Shown here one piece after another: positions 27,912-37,802 of a stretch of 64,000 bases of DNA (the stretch's first letter is position 1; each line of letters begins with the position of its first letter). The stretch comes from Shewanella nanhaiensis. GTDB lineage: Bacteria; Pseudomonadota; Gammaproteobacteria; Enterobacterales; Shewanellaceae. The stretch is taken from positions 124,001 through 188,000 of the forward strand of contig NZ_JAHZST010000002.1 in NCBI RefSeq assembly GCF_019457885.1, given 5' to 3'. The notes below the pieces were generated by a model, which saw only the letters and a list, made by a program, of their open reading frames with translations, was not told where the DNA came from and searched no databases. Made by a program: the position numbers and the translations under genes.

Positions 27912-28233
27912 ATGCCCTCCTTTACTTTAAATTCAGAGATCTAACGAAGTATTTATCGTTATATTAGTATCTGACTAAGAGATTACCTGCCAAAGTTTGT
28001 TACTGAATTGATGTAGGTCAAGGTGTGTTCCGAAAAGGTTCGATAGAGAGGGATATTTACTCTAACCCCATAGCTAGATTCAGTTTTTATTTAAATATAA
28101 TTCACGATAAAAATGCGGTTCAAGTATAAAGACTTAGAAAGTTACGGCAGAGTTTTATCGAAATGGATTGGCATAGGCTCAGCTTATTGATTTAATGGAC
28201 TTGCGTCCCTAACACGAGTGTAGATAGTCAAAT
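27912..28233. other. Intergenic region upstream of protein kinase gene
   Basis: 322 bases between divergent genes. A TATAAT at 28096-28101 is a possible -10 for the kinase gene, with only weak -35 matches. It would leave a leader of about 125 bases. No other structure was recognised. Confidence 0.4.
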
Positions 28234-30105
28234 ATGCCGAATTCCCATTACCCCGCTAAGCAGACTCATTCAACCACTCAATCTTCAACAAAGAAACCTG
28301 AGCCACAACTGCAACATTTCTACATCTCAGAAGAGCAATCTATCTACCTGCTCAAAGCTAACGATGCCCGCAAACATAGAGCCTGGATTCGACTCTGTAA
28401 GCAGCAACTAGCAAAACTGGGTTATGTCGATCTGGACTTAGTCGGTAAAGGCGCTTACGGATTTGTATTTTCAGGCACTGATCCCAATGGTGAAGCCCAT
28501 GTCTTTAAGTTCTCACGGGTCACATTACCCCAGCATGTACAAGATCGCCTCGAAGAGGAAGCCTTCATGCTATCTCAGGTAATACACCCTAACGTGCCTC
28601 CGGTGATTAAGTTTGCCCATGGAGGCAAACAGGGGATCTTAGTTATGGCACGCGCACCCGGCGAAGATCTCGAGCAGCTATGTTTAAAAAGAGGCGCGCT
28701 TCCCGCCCATATGGTGATGAGTATTGCTAGGCAACTGGCCAATATCTTACAGTATCTGCACCATGGTCGCCCTTTAGTCCATGGGGATATCAAACCCTCT
28801 AATCTGGTTTACGATGTAGAAACAGATCACCTCTCACTTATCGACTGGGGCTCAGCGGTATTCGCTCAACGCGATGCAAAGGGGGAGCCTGTTAATGGCA
28901 ACGTGATGGATCTACTCTCCAGCGACCATCAACACACCAATGCGAGAATGGGTGATGTTTATTTTATCGGAGAGGAGCAACTTAACGGTGAGCTATCCAG
29001 CACTCGATTCGATGAGCAAGGTGCTGCAGCCACCCTATATGCCATCGCTTCAGGTCAAGCGAGTCGTTTTGGCAGCAAGGTGATAAAACCCACCAGCATA
29101 GGGCTACCGGTAGAACTGGCTAGAACTCTTGACGGTATGCTTAGCGACAATCCGAAACAGCGACAACTCGCAGGTGATTACTTCCTTAAAAGCATGCTCC
29201 ACAGTCATAGGATGCATCTACCAGTTTTAAATAAACCTCCCTTAATAGAGGATATTCCTGTTTGGGAGTTGACCCGCGAGCGTGACGTTGAGACCGTGAT
29301 CTATAGCTCTCGTAAATCCTTCCTTAAGGAGCACACTGGCGAAGATCCCATTGAAAAAATGGACGATCTGCAGCTGGAAAAGTATTACCGCAACTTTATG
29401 GCTGGTATGGGAGACACAGAGAAGGGCTTTATTGCTGCCGTAGGTCGATTAAGTCAGTACTCTATCGTCGGAGGGCTAGCGATCCATTGGCAAGAAACAG
29501 GGGTGTTTATCGATTCAAATCTAGCACTCTACAGTCGTGAGGAGCGAGAGCCTCTTATTTTAGCCGTGAATAATATGGTCACTCTTGCCAGAGGGATCAA
29601 ACGTATAGGGGTGTTTAAAGCCTGCTTTTTTAACGCGCGTGACACCTTACATTTAGAGCGTGATGATACTGATAAACCCTTCTTAATCGACCCCAATCAA
29701 CAGCTCCCCTTCGAAGTTGGTAGAGTCCCCTCTTTGGAAGATAAATCTCGCCTACACTCCTATTTTGAAGATGGACGAGATCCCGATGAAAACCTTGAGC
29801 TTCCCAGTGAGATCATGACTGAACTGAGTTGGATCAATAAGATCCATCATACAGGATGTATCATTTTTGAAGTGCTACCAAAACATATGAAGGTACACAG
29901 TTACTTAAGGCTGCTTAACCCAAGGAAGCAGGCGGCATTCAGAGCCAGCCTGGACAGAATATTGAGTCATGTGGATAAGATACAGGGCAAAGGTGTATCA
30001 GGCTTTATGAAACTGCCATACAAGAATACCCGTAGGTTTAGTCACATCGACAGTAAAGAGGAGTGGTTTTACCCGAAAAATCCAAAAATGGATAATAAGG
30101 ACTAA
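28234..30105 (+). CDS. Ser/Thr protein kinase with unassigned C-terminal region
   Basis: 623 aa. A eukaryote-like kinase domain spans about 60-330: glycine loop GKGAYGFVF (71-79), ATP lysine in VFKFS (Lys92), catalytic loop HGDIKPSN (183-190, with HGD instead of HRD) and DWG (204-206) in place of DFG. The key Lys, Asp185, Asn190 and Asp204 are kept, so activity is likely. The remaining 290 residues have no motif I can name; they are rich in charged helices, with GRLSQYSIVGGLAIHW in the middle. No membrane helix is present. The gene is alone, followed by a terminator, with no phosphatase or FHA gene beside it. Confidence 0.85.
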   Translation: MPNSHYPAKQTHSTTQSSTKKPEPQLQHFYISEEQSIYLLKANDARKHRAWIRLCKQQLAKLGYVDLDLVGKGAYGFVFSGTDPNGEAHVFKFSRVTLPQHVQDRLEEEAFMLSQVIHPNVPPVIKFAHGGKQGILVMARAPGEDLEQLCLKRGALPAHMVMSIARQLANILQYLHHGRPLVHGDIKPSNLVYDVETDHLSLIDWGSAVFAQRDAKGEPVNGNVMDLLSSDHQHTNARMGDVYFIGEEQLNGELSSTRFDEQGAAATLYAIASGQASRFGSKVIKPTSIGLPVELARTLDGMLSDNPKQRQLAGDYFLKSMLHSHRMHLPVLNKPPLIEDIPVWELTRERDVETVIYSSRKSFLKEHTGEDPIEKMDDLQLEKYYRNFMAGMGDTEKGFIAAVGRLSQYSIVGGLAIHWQETGVFIDSNLALYSREEREPLILAVNNMVTLARGIKRIGVFKACFFNARDTLHLERDDTDKPFLIDPNQQLPFEVGRVPSLEDKSRLHSYFEDGRDPDENLELPSEIMTELSWINKIHHTGCIIFEVLPKHMKVHSYLRLLNPRKQAAFRASLDRILSHVDKIQGKGVSGFMKLPYKNTRRFSHIDSKEEWFYPKNPKMDNKD

Positions 30106-30110
30106 CTGTT

Positions 30111-30142
30111 AAGAGGGAGGGAAGTTGACCTCCCTCTTTTTT
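30111..30142 (+). terminator. Terminator after protein kinase gene
   Basis: AAGAGGGAGG (30111-30120) pairs with CCTCCCTCTT (30129-30138), an 8-base loop and a T-run follow. Strong. Confidence 0.9.
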
Positions 30143-30145
30143 AAT

Positions 30146-30709
30146 CTAACTCTTAGGATCTTCTTTGCTATCCTCTTTATGCTCAACCCTATGTTCATTT
30201 GGATCGCGCTTGTGCTCAAAATCACCATCAAAGGTATCACCACCTTCAGGGTTTTGACTATCTCGCTTAAATGGATCGTTACCAAAAGGACTGCCACCCT
30301 GTGAAAAGCCACCAGGACCAAAACCGCCCTGAAAACCACCATTAGCAGCCACTTTGACTTGCATGCGCTTATAAAGAAAACCAGCAACAGGGATACGGGT
30401 AAATGGCGTCAGCAAGACTAGACCGATAAAGTCGGTCACAAACCCAGGGATCAAAAGCAGTAATCCGGCCACAGCCAACATCATACCTTCAACTATCTCC
30501 TGACCAGGCGCTTCGCCACGAGCCAGCTTCTGCTGAACCTGCATCAAGGTGCTAATGCCTTGACTGCGCACTAACGATACACCAACAATCGCCGTGAAAA
30601 AAACCAAACCAACAGTGGTCCAGCTACCTAAAGACTCACCAACTTTAATGAGGACATTGAGTTCAACGACAGGAACCAAAATAAAGATGACTATAAAAAC
30701 AAAAAACAC
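30146..30709 (-). CDS. fxsA: FxsA-family membrane protein
   Basis: 187 aa, cytoplasmic-membrane protein named for suppressing phage T7 exclusion by F plasmid when overproduced in E. coli. It has four hydrophobic segments in the first 115 residues, including LVPVVELNVLIKVG, LGSWTTVGLVFFTA and LLLIPGFVTDFIGLVLL, which are the conserved family blocks. The tail is glycine-rich then strongly acidic/basic (GGFGPGGFSQGG, then KRDPNEHR repeats), longer than in E. coli. GAGG upstream of the ATG serves as the ribosome site. Confidence 0.92.
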   Translation of the reverse strand: MFFVFIVIFILVPVVELNVLIKVGESLGSWTTVGLVFFTAIVGVSLVRSQGISTLMQVQQKLARGEAPGQEIVEGMMLAVAGLLLLIPGFVTDFIGLVLLTPFTRIPVAGFLYKRMQVKVAANGGFQGGFGPGGFSQGGSPFGNDPFKRDSQNPEGGDTFDGDFEHKRDPNEHRVEHKEDSKEDPKS

Positions 30710-30983
30710 ATCGACCTCACAAAATCTGGCAGAGAAAAAACAATTGTACCCAATATGAAAACTAAATGGGGGTTTACGGGTCTATTTTCAAGTAAAGCGT
30801 CTCCTTCAGCTCTTTTCCCAGTACTGAAGATAGGGATAAGCTCACTATTTTAGTGATGCCTTAATGCAAGAAAATATGAAAACGCGTAAAGTAGTTTTCA
30901 AATTAGAATATGTTCAGTTTAGCGACTTTAGCTTAAACCAGTTTTAATCATATAAGCTAAAAAACAGATGAGATAATCACACT

Positions 30984-31307
30984 ATGCAAGATGAGCTTCT
31001 ACTGGTCACGACCAGCTGCCCAACCTCTGAACTGGCGACTCAAATCGCTCAAGTATTAGTGGGAAGTAAGCTAGCTACTTGTATACAGGTATCAGCCCCT
31101 GTTACCTCAATATATGAGTGGCAAGGTGAGATATGTGAAGAGACAGAGTTCAACCTGCAGATAAAATGTTTAACGCTGAACTATGCAGAGATAGAAAACC
31201 AAATAAAACAGCTGCATCCCTACGAGGTACCAGAAATCATCGCTGTCCCTATCAGTCATGGTTTACCTGACTACCTTAAGTGGATACATGATGTGAGTAA
31301 GAGATAA
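30984..31307 (+). CDS. cutA: Divalent-cation tolerance protein CutA
   Basis: 107 aa, normal for the trimeric CutA1 family. It has the family's TTCPTSELATQIAQ start, LATCIQV with the conserved Cys, SIYEWQGEI and the C-terminal HPYEVPEIIAVPI block. It is linked to copper and other divalent metal tolerance, with a structure like PII proteins. It precedes dsbD by 91 bases, the same order as cutA-dsbD in E. coli, and is likely co-transcribed with it. Confidence 0.95.
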   Translation: MQDELLLVTTSCPTSELATQIAQVLVGSKLATCIQVSAPVTSIYEWQGEICEETEFNLQIKCLTLNYAEIENQIKQLHPYEVPEIIAVPISHGLPDYLKWIHDVSKR

Positions 31308-31398
31308 AAGTTAACAGCGAATCTATCATCTTGCCCATTTTAACCGTAACATCTGGGCCAGCCACCGATTTTTGATTGGATAACAGAACAAGATAAGC

Positions 31399-33234
31399 AT
31401 GAAAAAAATAATCACTCTGGCACTTTCATTGGTGCTCACAAGCTCCCTACTACTGCTTACTCCTTTAGCTCATAGTGAAGGCGTTTTCAGTAACAGCAAA
31501 TTCAGCTTTCTTAAGGATGAACCTAAATTAATGCCTGTTGATGAAGCCTTCGTCTTCGATTTTAAACAGGAAGGAGAACAACTTAAAATAAGCTGGGTTA
31601 TTGCAGACGGCTACTACATGTATCGCGACAAACTCAAGTTTGAAGCAGAGGGCGCATTACTTGGTGAGATAGCTCTACCAAAAGGTAAAGAGCACAAGGA
31701 TGAATATTTTGGCGAACAAGAGGTTTACTACTCCTTCGTTGAGTTCCCCATCGCAATAAAAGAAGCCAGTGATCAGTCTAATGTCACCATCACCTTTATG
31801 GGCTGCGCCGAAGGAAAACTCTGCTTCCCTCCAACCAAAAAACAGGCACTACTATCGGCAGTCCCTCTCAATGACGGTCTACTAAAAGATAAAGCTCAAG
31901 AGCTATTGACTCCCGAAGCTAATAGTAAAACCGTTACAGAGCCTATAACCCAGCAAGATAGCTTAAGTCAGATGCTATCAGGTGACAGCCTTATTTGGAC
32001 TTTAGTGATCTTTTTTGGATTAGGAATTGGCCTTGCGCTAACCCCATGTGTTTTCCCTATGTATCCAATTCTATCTGGCATCATAGTCGGTCAAGGGAAG
32101 AAGTTATCGACAGCGAAAGCCTTTAGCCTCTCTATGGTCTATGTCCAAGGCATGGCGATCACCTACTCCTTGTTAGGACTGGTTGTGGCATCGGCTGGCA
32201 TGAAGTATCAAGCGGCTCTGCAACATCCAGCTGTACTCATCGTATTAGCCATACTTTTCTTTGTCTTAAGCCTATCTATGTTTGGCTTATACGAATTAAA
32301 GCTACCTTCAAGCTGGCAGGAGAAGATGAACAGCTTCTCCAACAACCAGAAGGGGGGCAATGTTATTGGTGTCTTCGTAATGGGGATCATCTCAGGCTTA
32401 GTCGCCTCACCTTGTACCACTGCGCCACTCTCTGGTGCGCTGGTCTATGTTGCTCAAACCGGCGACCTATTGCAGGGATTTCTAGCGCTATATGTACTGA
32501 GTATGGGGATGGGACTACCACTGCTAATTATAGGTACTTCAGGTGGTAAGCTACTGCCAAGAGCTGGTAGCTGGATGGATATCATCAAGACCGTATTTGG
32601 CTTCCTACTGATCGCTGTGTCTGTTGTGATGATCGGCCGAATCTGGCCAGGCTTTATCTCAGATATCCTATGGTCTATCTGGGGCGTCGCGCTAATTGGT
32701 TACCTGATGCACCAGAATAAGCTCACTGAGTTTAACTGGAAGCAATCGACTCGCTCAGTCCTGCTGACTTTAGGCCTGTTAGCTAGCTTCTCCTATGGTT
32801 TCCAAGCGGTAATGAGTGAGCTAGGACTACAAAGTCATAGCCATAGCCAAGGTGAGCAAACACAACTTCATGGCCATAAGCCCATTAAATCTATCGCTGA
32901 CTTAGAAGCAGAAGTGAGCGCCGCAGCAGCACAGGGAAAGCCGGTTATGTTAGATCTCTATGCCGATTGGTGCGTTGCCTGTAAAGAGTTTGAAGCCATT
33001 ACCTTTAAAGATCCAGAGGTGCAGAAACGTCTATCTCAGATAGTCTTCCTACAGGCTGATGTGACTAAAAATGATATGACCGATATCGAACTGCTCGAAC
33101 ACTATGACGTACTTGGATTGCCTACACTGTTAATGTTTGACAGCTCAGGTGGGTTAAGTGATGAGCTCAGAGTCACAGGCTTTATGAAGCCTGAAGCGTT
33201 TGCTAAACACTTAGATCTATTGCTGGCTAAATAG
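31399..33234 (+). CDS. dsbD: Thiol:disulfide interchange protein DsbD
   Basis: 611 aa with a signal peptide (1-27). All three domains and cysteine pairs are present: periplasmic alpha domain with Cys136/Cys142 (CAEGKLC), membrane beta domain with Cys217 (LTPCVFP) and Cys339 (SPCTTAP), and C-terminal thioredoxin-like gamma domain with CVAC at 525-528. It passes electrons from cytosolic thioredoxin to periplasmic DsbC, DsbG and cytochrome c maturation, which matters in a cytochrome-rich genus. A His-rich linker (HSHSQGEQTQLHGHK) precedes gamma. Directly after cutA. Confidence 0.96.
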   Translation: MKKIITLALSLVLTSSLLLLTPLAHSEGVFSNSKFSFLKDEPKLMPVDEAFVFDFKQEGEQLKISWVIADGYYMYRDKLKFEAEGALLGEIALPKGKEHKDEYFGEQEVYYSFVEFPIAIKEASDQSNVTITFMGCAEGKLCFPPTKKQALLSAVPLNDGLLKDKAQELLTPEANSKTVTEPITQQDSLSQMLSGDSLIWTLVIFFGLGIGLALTPCVFPMYPILSGIIVGQGKKLSTAKAFSLSMVYVQGMAITYSLLGLVVASAGMKYQAALQHPAVLIVLAILFFVLSLSMFGLYELKLPSSWQEKMNSFSNNQKGGNVIGVFVMGIISGLVASPCTTAPLSGALVYVAQTGDLLQGFLALYVLSMGMGLPLLIIGTSGGKLLPRAGSWMDIIKTVFGFLLIAVSVVMIGRIWPGFISDILWSIWGVALIGYLMHQNKLTEFNWKQSTRSVLLTLGLLASFSYGFQAVMSELGLQSHSHSQGEQTQLHGHKPIKSIADLEAEVSAAAAQGKPVMLDLYADWCVACKEFEAITFKDPEVQKRLSQIVFLQADVTKNDMTDIELLEHYDVLGLPTLLMFDSSGGLSDELRVTGFMKPEAFAKHLDLLLAK

Positions 33235-33248
33235 TAAAGTACCCCAAT

Positions 33249-33276
33249 AAAAAGCCTCCGGATGGAGGCTTTTTAT
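33249..33276. terminator. Bidirectional terminator between dsbD and S9 peptidase
   Basis: AAAAGCCTCC and GGAGGCTTTT form a 10-bp stem with a GGAT loop, with A- and T-runs on both sides, between convergent genes. Confidence 0.92.
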
Positions 33277-33282
33277 TGAATA

Positions 33283-35766
33283 TTACTTCAACTCTTGTTC
33301 AAAGAGTTTATAGATACGTCGGTATTCATCTAACCAGCTCGATGGCTCCTTGAAACCATGTGGCTCAACTGGGTAGATAGCAGTTTCAAACATCGGCTTT
33401 TCAAGCTCAATCAAGCGTTGAACCAAACGCACACTATCTTGGAAGAAAACATTATCGTCTAATACTCCACTCATGATAAGCAGAGGCTTTTGTAACCCCT
33501 GTGCATGCTCAATTGGCGAGCTACGCTCATAAGCAATTGGATCAACATCCGGTGTATTAAGAATATTTGAGGTATAAGGCGCATTATAGTGTGCCCAGTC
33601 AGTCACAGGACGCAAAGCTGCACCCGCTTGGAATAGCTCTGGCTCATTAAAGAGTGCCATAAAGGTCAGGAAGCCACCGTATGAGCCACCATAGGTGCCG
33701 ACTCTGTTAGCATCAACATTAGCATTAGCTGCCATCCAGTTTACGCCATCTTCAAGATCTTCCACCTCTGGCGTGCCCATTTGACGATACACAGCTGTGC
33801 GCCAGTCACGGCCATACCCTTTCGAACCACGATAATCCATATCCATCACCACATAACCTTGCTGGGTGAGTAGATTGTGGAACATAAACTCACGGAAATA
33901 GCCTGAGAAGCCATAATGAGCATTTTGCAGATAACCAGCTCCATGATTAAAGATCACCGCAGGATACTTCTCTGCTTGGCTCTTATCATACCCTTGTGGC
34001 AAGTAGACTCTGGCATAAACTTCACCAGCGCCATGACTTGATGGAACAGCAACCACCTCTGGTGCTTGCCATGCATAGTCCTTAAAGGCATCACTGGTGT
34101 ATGAGGTCATCTTCTTCAGCTCACCACCTATCGGCTGCAGATAAAGCTCACTTGGTTCAGTTCGACGAGAAGCGTTAAGCAGCAGGCTCTTACCGTCCGG
34201 GCTTAAGCTGTAATCGAGTTGACCATCCCACTGGGTTAACTGCTCATCTTTACCTGTGCTCACTTCAACACGGTACACGTTATCGATACCAGGATGACGC
34301 TTATTTGCCTTGTAGTAGATAAACTGCGCTTTCGGGCCCAAGGTGATATCACTGACAACATATTTACCTTGAGTCAGCGGCTCAACCTGCTCGCCAGCAC
34401 GTTTAAGGTAGATATGGGAATACCCAGTCTCCTCAGACAAATAATAGAGATCATCACTCTTTGGTAACCAACCAAACTGGTTAAAGTTATAGTTCACCCA
34501 AGCTTCATCATGCAGTCTGTGCTCAGTTGTTAACGAGCCTTTTCCCAGATCCAGTGTTGCTATCCAGCGATCTTTATTATCGATAGCTTCAAGCATGATA
34601 GCGACTTTATTCTCTGTCTCCTGCCACTGAATTGCGCTTTGCTCCCAGCCCCAATCTTGCATTAGCTGAATCTTACGGGGTGTGCGCTCGCTCTTATATG
34701 ACTCCCCTTTTGCCTTAGCATTTTCAGACTTAACCTTAGCTAGCACATCCTCATCGAAGCCCTCTAGTCCTTCGATAGTGATCGCTTTTTCTGTATGAGT
34801 ATCAAGATCGAGGAGTACTAAACGCTCACCTGGGTTCTTATCTTCTGCAACGCGTGCTCTAGCAGGTACAGCATCAACATAACCCTCTTTACCTAAGTAG
34901 TTAGGCATAATGTCGTGCTCAGCGCGCCAGCTATACTTTTTATCAATGAGTGATAACAGCACAAAGCGCCCGTCAGGTGAAAGAGACAGATTAGTCACCC
35001 TCTCCCCCTCTCCTAAATACCAAACCTTGCTGGCCATTGTAGGATCGGCTTTTGTTAGCTCTTTCTTGTACTGCTCTTTTTGCATCTCTTTATCATGTTG
35101 CTGCGCAACATATTGAATCAATCTGTGTTGCTGCTTAGCAATATAACTCGATGGTTCTTCAACACCTTTAGGTTTAGCTGACATCTTGATGCTAGCTATC
35201 TGCTCATGTAAGCCACTGCTGTTGTGAATTTGGAAGATATTATCTCCCTGCCAGTAAGCGATATCACCATTGTTAAGGAAGCGCACACCATTAACTGGCG
35301 TATTTTGTCTAGTCAACTGCGACACCTGACCAGAGCTCAACTGTTTTACAAAGATGTTCCCTTGATAGATATACGCTTTTTTACTTTTTTCGCTATTAAG
35401 CACACCATATTGCTGGGAAGTGTTATGCAGTTCATTAAGGGAGAGCTGAGTGGCTGTGGTCTCACCAACTCCTTGCTCAAAATAGCTCTTCACTGGATCG
35501 CCATGAGCTTGTCTTGCAAAGTAGATAGACTGACTGTCATCCCCCCAATATGCCCCTTTAGCCAACACTCCCATCCAGTCTGGATTAGCCATGATCTGTT
35601 TTAGAGTCAGAGATTCATTAACCTTGGGCGGGGTGGCGAGTAATACCTGATTTTGTAATGGAGTTAGCTGTTCAATCGCAGTTTGATCATTTGATGTTGC
35701 TGCACAGCCACTTAAGATGGCAATAGCCAGAACACTCAGTCCTGAATGTCTTATCAGACTTGTCAT
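33283..35766 (-). CDS. S9-family serine peptidase, lipoprotein (DPP IV-like)
   Basis: 827 aa. The N-terminus ends in a lipobox (AILSGC), so the enzyme is membrane-anchored in the periplasm or outer membrane. A DPP IV-type beta-propeller region (about 90-560) precedes the alpha/beta-hydrolase domain. The catalytic triad is visible as Ser695 in YGGSYGGF, Asp770 in GVLDDNVFF and His803 in EPHGF. It would release di- or oligopeptides from the N-terminus of peptides. The propeller part has insertions typical of marine Shewanella/Alteromonas homologues. Single gene, convergent with dsbD. Confidence 0.92.
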   Translation of the reverse strand: MTSLIRHSGLSVLAIAILSGCAATSNDQTAIEQLTPLQNQVLLATPPKVNESLTLKQIMANPDWMGVLAKGAYWGDDSQSIYFARQAHGDPVKSYFEQGVGETTATQLSLNELHNTSQQYGVLNSEKSKKAYIYQGNIFVKQLSSGQVSQLTRQNTPVNGVRFLNNGDIAYWQGDNIFQIHNSSGLHEQIASIKMSAKPKGVEEPSSYIAKQQHRLIQYVAQQHDKEMQKEQYKKELTKADPTMASKVWYLGEGERVTNLSLSPDGRFVLLSLIDKKYSWRAEHDIMPNYLGKEGYVDAVPARARVAEDKNPGERLVLLDLDTHTEKAITIEGLEGFDEDVLAKVKSENAKAKGESYKSERTPRKIQLMQDWGWEQSAIQWQETENKVAIMLEAIDNKDRWIATLDLGKGSLTTEHRLHDEAWVNYNFNQFGWLPKSDDLYYLSEETGYSHIYLKRAGEQVEPLTQGKYVVSDITLGPKAQFIYYKANKRHPGIDNVYRVEVSTGKDEQLTQWDGQLDYSLSPDGKSLLLNASRRTEPSELYLQPIGGELKKMTSYTSDAFKDYAWQAPEVVAVPSSHGAGEVYARVYLPQGYDKSQAEKYPAVIFNHGAGYLQNAHYGFSGYFREFMFHNLLTQQGYVVMDMDYRGSKGYGRDWRTAVYRQMGTPEVEDLEDGVNWMAANANVDANRVGTYGGSYGGFLTFMALFNEPELFQAGAALRPVTDWAHYNAPYTSNILNTPDVDPIAYERSSPIEHAQGLQKPLLIMSGVLDDNVFFQDSVRLVQRLIELEKPMFETAIYPVEPHGFKEPSSWLDEYRRIYKLFEQELK

Positions 35767-35952
35767 TACGCTTCCTTTTTATTTTTCAATGATCCTGACC
35801 TTCAGATACAGAGAGTCATACAGCGTCATTGATATTATTTTGCGATATTTATATCACAAAATTGAGTAACTTTAGTCAGGAATATAGAGGAATCTTGTAA
35901 CAAGCTGAGAAATTGAAGCGATAAAAAACAGCAAGGCTAAGAAGTTGTACAA

Positions 35953-36525
35953 CTAGCTTAGACTAAGGAAGTTATGCAACAGCTCATGCCCTTGTTCAGT
36001 GAGCACTGACTCAGGGTGAAACTGAACCCCATAAATAGGAAGATGCTTATGACTCATGGCCATGATCTCGCGACCACAATCCTCATCATCAAACCAGGCA
36101 TCGAGAATGAAGTCTTTAGGCAGAGAGCCGACCAAAAGTGAGTGATAGCGGGTCACTGTAAGTGGGTCTTTCAGCTCTTTGAAGAGTCGATTACCCAGAT
36201 GGTTAATACAGCTGGTTTTACCGTGCATCACACGTTTAGCACGGATCACTTGTGCTCCAAACACCTGAGCGATGGCCTGATGACCTAAGCAGACACCTAA
36301 AATCGGCAGTTTACCTGCAAAATGTTCAATCGCCGCTAACGATATCCCCGCCTCATTAGGGCTACGGGGACCAGGTGAGATAACAATATGGCTTGGTGCT
36401 AGCTTATCTATATCTGCTAAAGTGATCTCATCATTACGCTTAACCACGACCTCTTGACCTAGTTGCTGGAAATACTGCACTAAGTTAAAAGTAAATGAGT
36501 CGTAATTGTCGATCATTAAAAGCAT
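35953..36525 (-). CDS. pabA: Aminodeoxychorismate/anthranilate synthase glutamine amidotransferase
   Basis: 190 aa from the ATG at 36525. The open frame extends 87 codons further, but only this start gives the conserved [15 protein letters not shown] beginning, and GGA lies upstream. Class I glutamine amidotransferase with Cys79 in GVCLGHQA and the His-Glu pair in GVQFHPES. It supplies ammonia to PabB for 4-aminobenzoate (folate) synthesis; many such proteins also serve TrpE. No pabB or trpE is adjacent, and the sequence follows PabA more closely than TrpG, for example HGKTS and TRYHSL. The leader carries a tRNA-like fragment. Confidence 0.9.
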   Translation of the reverse strand: MLLMIDNYDSFTFNLVQYFQQLGQEVVVKRNDEITLADIDKLAPSHIVISPGPRSPNEAGISLAAIEHFAGKLPILGVCLGHQAIAQVFGAQVIRAKRVMHGKTSCINHLGNRLFKELKDPLTVTRYHSLLVGSLPKDFILDAWFDDEDCGREIMAMSHKHLPIYGVQFHPESVLTEQGHELLHNFLSLS

Positions 36526-36545
36526 AAACGGTCCGAAATATAAAA

Positions 36546-36575
36546 CACTGCACTCTACCAATTGGGCGCAGATGC
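36546..36575 (-). other. tRNA D-arm-like fragment in pabA leader
   Basis: On the minus strand, bases 36575-36546 contain CCCAATTGGTAGAG, the typical D-loop and D-stem end of tRNAs, preceded by GCATCTG like an acceptor strand. No anticodon stem, T arm or CCA end follows, and the D stem does not pair properly, so this is not a functional tRNA. It could be a remnant or chance similarity. Confidence 0.3.
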
Positions 36576-36655
36576 TACCACAGAGTCCCTTTAGGATCAT
36601 CACACATAATACAAAAACGGCTATGCTTAAGCCTAGATAAATAAGAGCGATTAAA

Positions 36656-37756
36656 ATGCCGAACCTACCCTCTCTTTTTCTTAAGCTATTGACCTTAGGC
36701 TGCCAACATAGCAGTAGTAAAACCTTAGAGCGTAAGGTAATACAGGTGAACCTTGGTGTGATGGTCAGCGCGGCGACCATACTCACCTTTGATTTTCTGT
36801 TTTACCTCACAGGAAATTGGGCACTCATCTATTCCGGGCTGATACAGACTCCATTCCTGCTTATGCTACCAATCGTCTGGTGGTTAAATCATATTGGCCG
36901 ACTATTTTTGGCAAGATGGGCTATCTTTATCATTGTCATATCCGATACAACTTCCACCCTGCTTTTGGCTCAGGGAACCCAGCTACTTATACACTACTAC
37001 TTCTTGCTATTTGCCATCATCCCCGCAGCATTCTTCGAGATGTCCCAATGGCGATCATCGGCGCTCTTATTTATAACTAACCTAAGCCTCTATTTTTTCT
37101 TCCAATTAAACGGCTGGCAGGCACTTCCTGAAATATATGAACTGCAGGCGCAGCAACTCAATCTTCTTAGGGTTATCATGGTCGGATCCAGCGTGTTTAC
37201 CATTATCTTACTGCTATTGATAAGTGAACGTTACTCAGAAAGGAACGAGGTTTTTCTAGAAAAACTCGCCAATACCGACCCGCTAACCTCCCTCAATAAC
37301 CGTCGCCACTTTATCGATAATGTTCAGCAACGACTGGTAGAAAAGTTAGATCAAAATCTCGCTCTTGCCATCATAGATATAGACCACTTTAAGCAAATAA
37401 ATGACACGGGTGGCCACGATGCAGGAGATGAAGCACTCAAACATATTAGCCAGATACTTAGTAAACATGTTGGGAAAAAGGAGCTACTGGCTAGAATTGG
37501 AGGTGAGGAGTTTGCGATCCTCTACATAAACTCCACTTCAGAGTTAGCGACTAAAAAAGGCAATGCACTCCTTAGGCAATTTGAAAGCACTCCTTTTTAC
37601 TATTTCGAAAAGGAGTACAAGATCACTGCTTCAATCGGCTTATGTATATTTACAGGCCAGCAGGATCTAGATCAAGTCATGAGGGAGGCGGATGAAGCAC
37701 TTTATCAGGCTAAAGAGGAGGGAAGAAACCGACAAAAGACCAGAAAACTTGCATAA
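36656..37756 (+). CDS. Membrane diguanylate cyclase (GGDEF)
   Basis: 366 aa. About six membrane helices fill residues 35-195, followed by a short linker and a GGDEF domain. The active site is GGEEF at 282-286, with [19 protein letters not shown] in the metal/substrate half. I see no RxxD inhibitory site five residues upstream (sequence KKELLAR), so product inhibition may be absent. It should make c-di-GMP in response to a membrane signal. The 5' end is divergent from pabA with about 130 bases between. It is the second c-di-GMP enzyme in the window. Confidence 0.9.
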   Translation: MPNLPSLFLKLLTLGCQHSSSKTLERKVIQVNLGVMVSAATILTFDFLFYLTGNWALIYSGLIQTPFLLMLPIVWWLNHIGRLFLARWAIFIIVISDTTSTLLLAQGTQLLIHYYFLLFAIIPAAFFEMSQWRSSALLFITNLSLYFFFQLNGWQALPEIYELQAQQLNLLRVIMVGSSVFTIILLLLISERYSERNEVFLEKLANTDPLTSLNNRRHFIDNVQQRLVEKLDQNLALAIIDIDHFKQINDTGGHDAGDEALKHISQILSKHVGKKELLARIGGEEFAILYINSTSELATKKGNALLRQFESTPFYYFEKEYKITASIGLCIFTGQQDLDQVMREADEALYQAKEEGRNRQKTRKLA

Positions 37757-37782
37757 AAAAGCCAGTCATCTGACTGGCTCTT
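37757..37782 (-). terminator. Terminator of sspAB (minus strand)
   Basis: AGCCAGTCA and TGACTGGCT form a 9-bp stem with a two-base core. The A-run on the plus strand to the left gives the T-run on minus, so it mainly ends sspB transcription. It may also help end the GGDEF gene. Confidence 0.85.
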
Positions 37783-37802
37783 ACTGACTAACTTGCTAAG
37801 TT

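Noticed and set aside
36526..36786. N-terminal extension of pabA (277-aa form)
   Set aside because: The extension has no ribosome site, overlaps the divergent GGDEF gene and is absent from the family, which starts at [11 protein letters not shown].
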